NCBI GenBank assembly: GCA_002382805.1 | Contig: DGAD01000008.1 | Coordinates: forward strand, 62,001-126,000 | Length of the DNA stretch: 64,000 nucleotides | Direction of reading: 5' to 3' | Source of the DNA: Clostridiales bacterium UBA4039 | Lineage (GTDB): Bacteria; Bacillota; Clostridia; Lachnospirales; Vallitaleaceae | Shown: piece after piece, positions 63,980 to 64,000 of the stretch | Numbering within the stretch: the stretch's first letter is position 1 | Layout: the number at the start of each line of letters is the position of its first letter | The notes under the pieces: generated by a model | Seen by the model: the letters and a program-made list of their open reading frames with translations, nothing else | Database searches by the model: none | What the model was told of the DNA's origin: nothing | Translations under genes and position numbers: made by a program

Positions 63980-64000
63980 AAATCATTTTACAAATGATTT
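63980..64000. repeat. Inverted repeat at the right window edge
   Basis: AAATCATTT-TAC-AAATGATTT, a perfect 9-bp stem. It may be part of a terminator of the next gene beyond the window; no T run can be seen because the sequence stops. Confidence 0.4.

Noticed and set aside
1..64000. CRISPR array, prophage, transposase or tRNA cluster
   Set aside because: I saw no spaced direct repeats of the right length, no integrase besides XerD, no transposase frame and no cloverleaf. The region is ordinary core chromosome apart from the OLE RNA.

Overview
The window comes from a low-G+C Gram-positive bacterium of the class Clostridia. The evidence is the gene order (scpA-scpB-rluB; cinA-recA-recX-rny; efp-Asp23-nusB-xseA-xseB-ispA-dxs-tlyA-nadK-argR-recN; ireB-ruvX-DUF1292-fur), the AGGAGG-type ribosome binding sites, strong sigma-A promoters and a LexA box of the GAAC-N4-GTTC type. 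Nearly everything lies on the minus strand; only a CBS-ACT protein (21948-22595) and rqcH (27565-29304) are on the plus strand. There are no rRNA, tRNA, CRISPR, phage or insertion-sequence signatures. The chromosome is dense, with many ATGA and TAATG overlaps, and only one stretch over 300 bp lacks a protein gene.

That stretch, 35696-36339, is the highlight. It fits an OLE RNA (ornate, large, extremophilic RNA), a rare bacterial noncoding RNA of about 600 nt. It has its own TTGGAA-N17-TATAAT promoter, a perfect 12-bp stem joining its two ends (a 594-nt RNA), markedly higher G+C than its surroundings, and oapA-like membrane protein gene directly downstream. The known neighbours (nusB, xseA, xseB, ispA on one side, dxs, tlyA, argR, recN on the other) surround it.

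Layout on the map, left to right: rluB (partial), scpB, scpA and a degenerate M50 protease (1-2246); the deoB-pdp nucleoside salvage operon (2348-4829); purB-proC-nudix-xerD (4944-8652); rny (8811-10379); SOS-controlled recA-recX and the upstream run ask-ftsK-fhs-folD-rimO-pgsA-cinA (10457-21745); CBS-ACT (+); the livKHMGF branched-chain amino acid transporter (22696-27386); rqcH (+); the OLE operon from Asp23 at 39889 down to recN at 29325; efp-pepP-aroQ-aroK-aroE-yqeG (40023-44127); a complete monoderm type IV pilus locus (44161-57187) with a PilM-PilN fusion and a very large PilX-like protein; then trhP-trmR, mltG-ylbF-rnj-fur and DUF1292-ruvX-ireB (57253-63894).

The genes cover chromosome segregation (ScpAB, FtsK, XerD), recombination and repair (RecA, RecX, RecN, RuvX, CinA), RNA decay (RNase Y, RNase J), one-carbon metabolism (Fhs, FolD), isoprenoid precursors (Dxs, IspA), the shikimate pathway and type IV pili. 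Sporulation genes that usually sit at several of these junctions in Clostridia (spoIIM, spoIIA-sigF, spmAB, spoVS, spoIIIA, spoIVB-spo0A) are missing from every one. This suggests a lineage that has lost sporulation, although genes outside the window cannot be judged.
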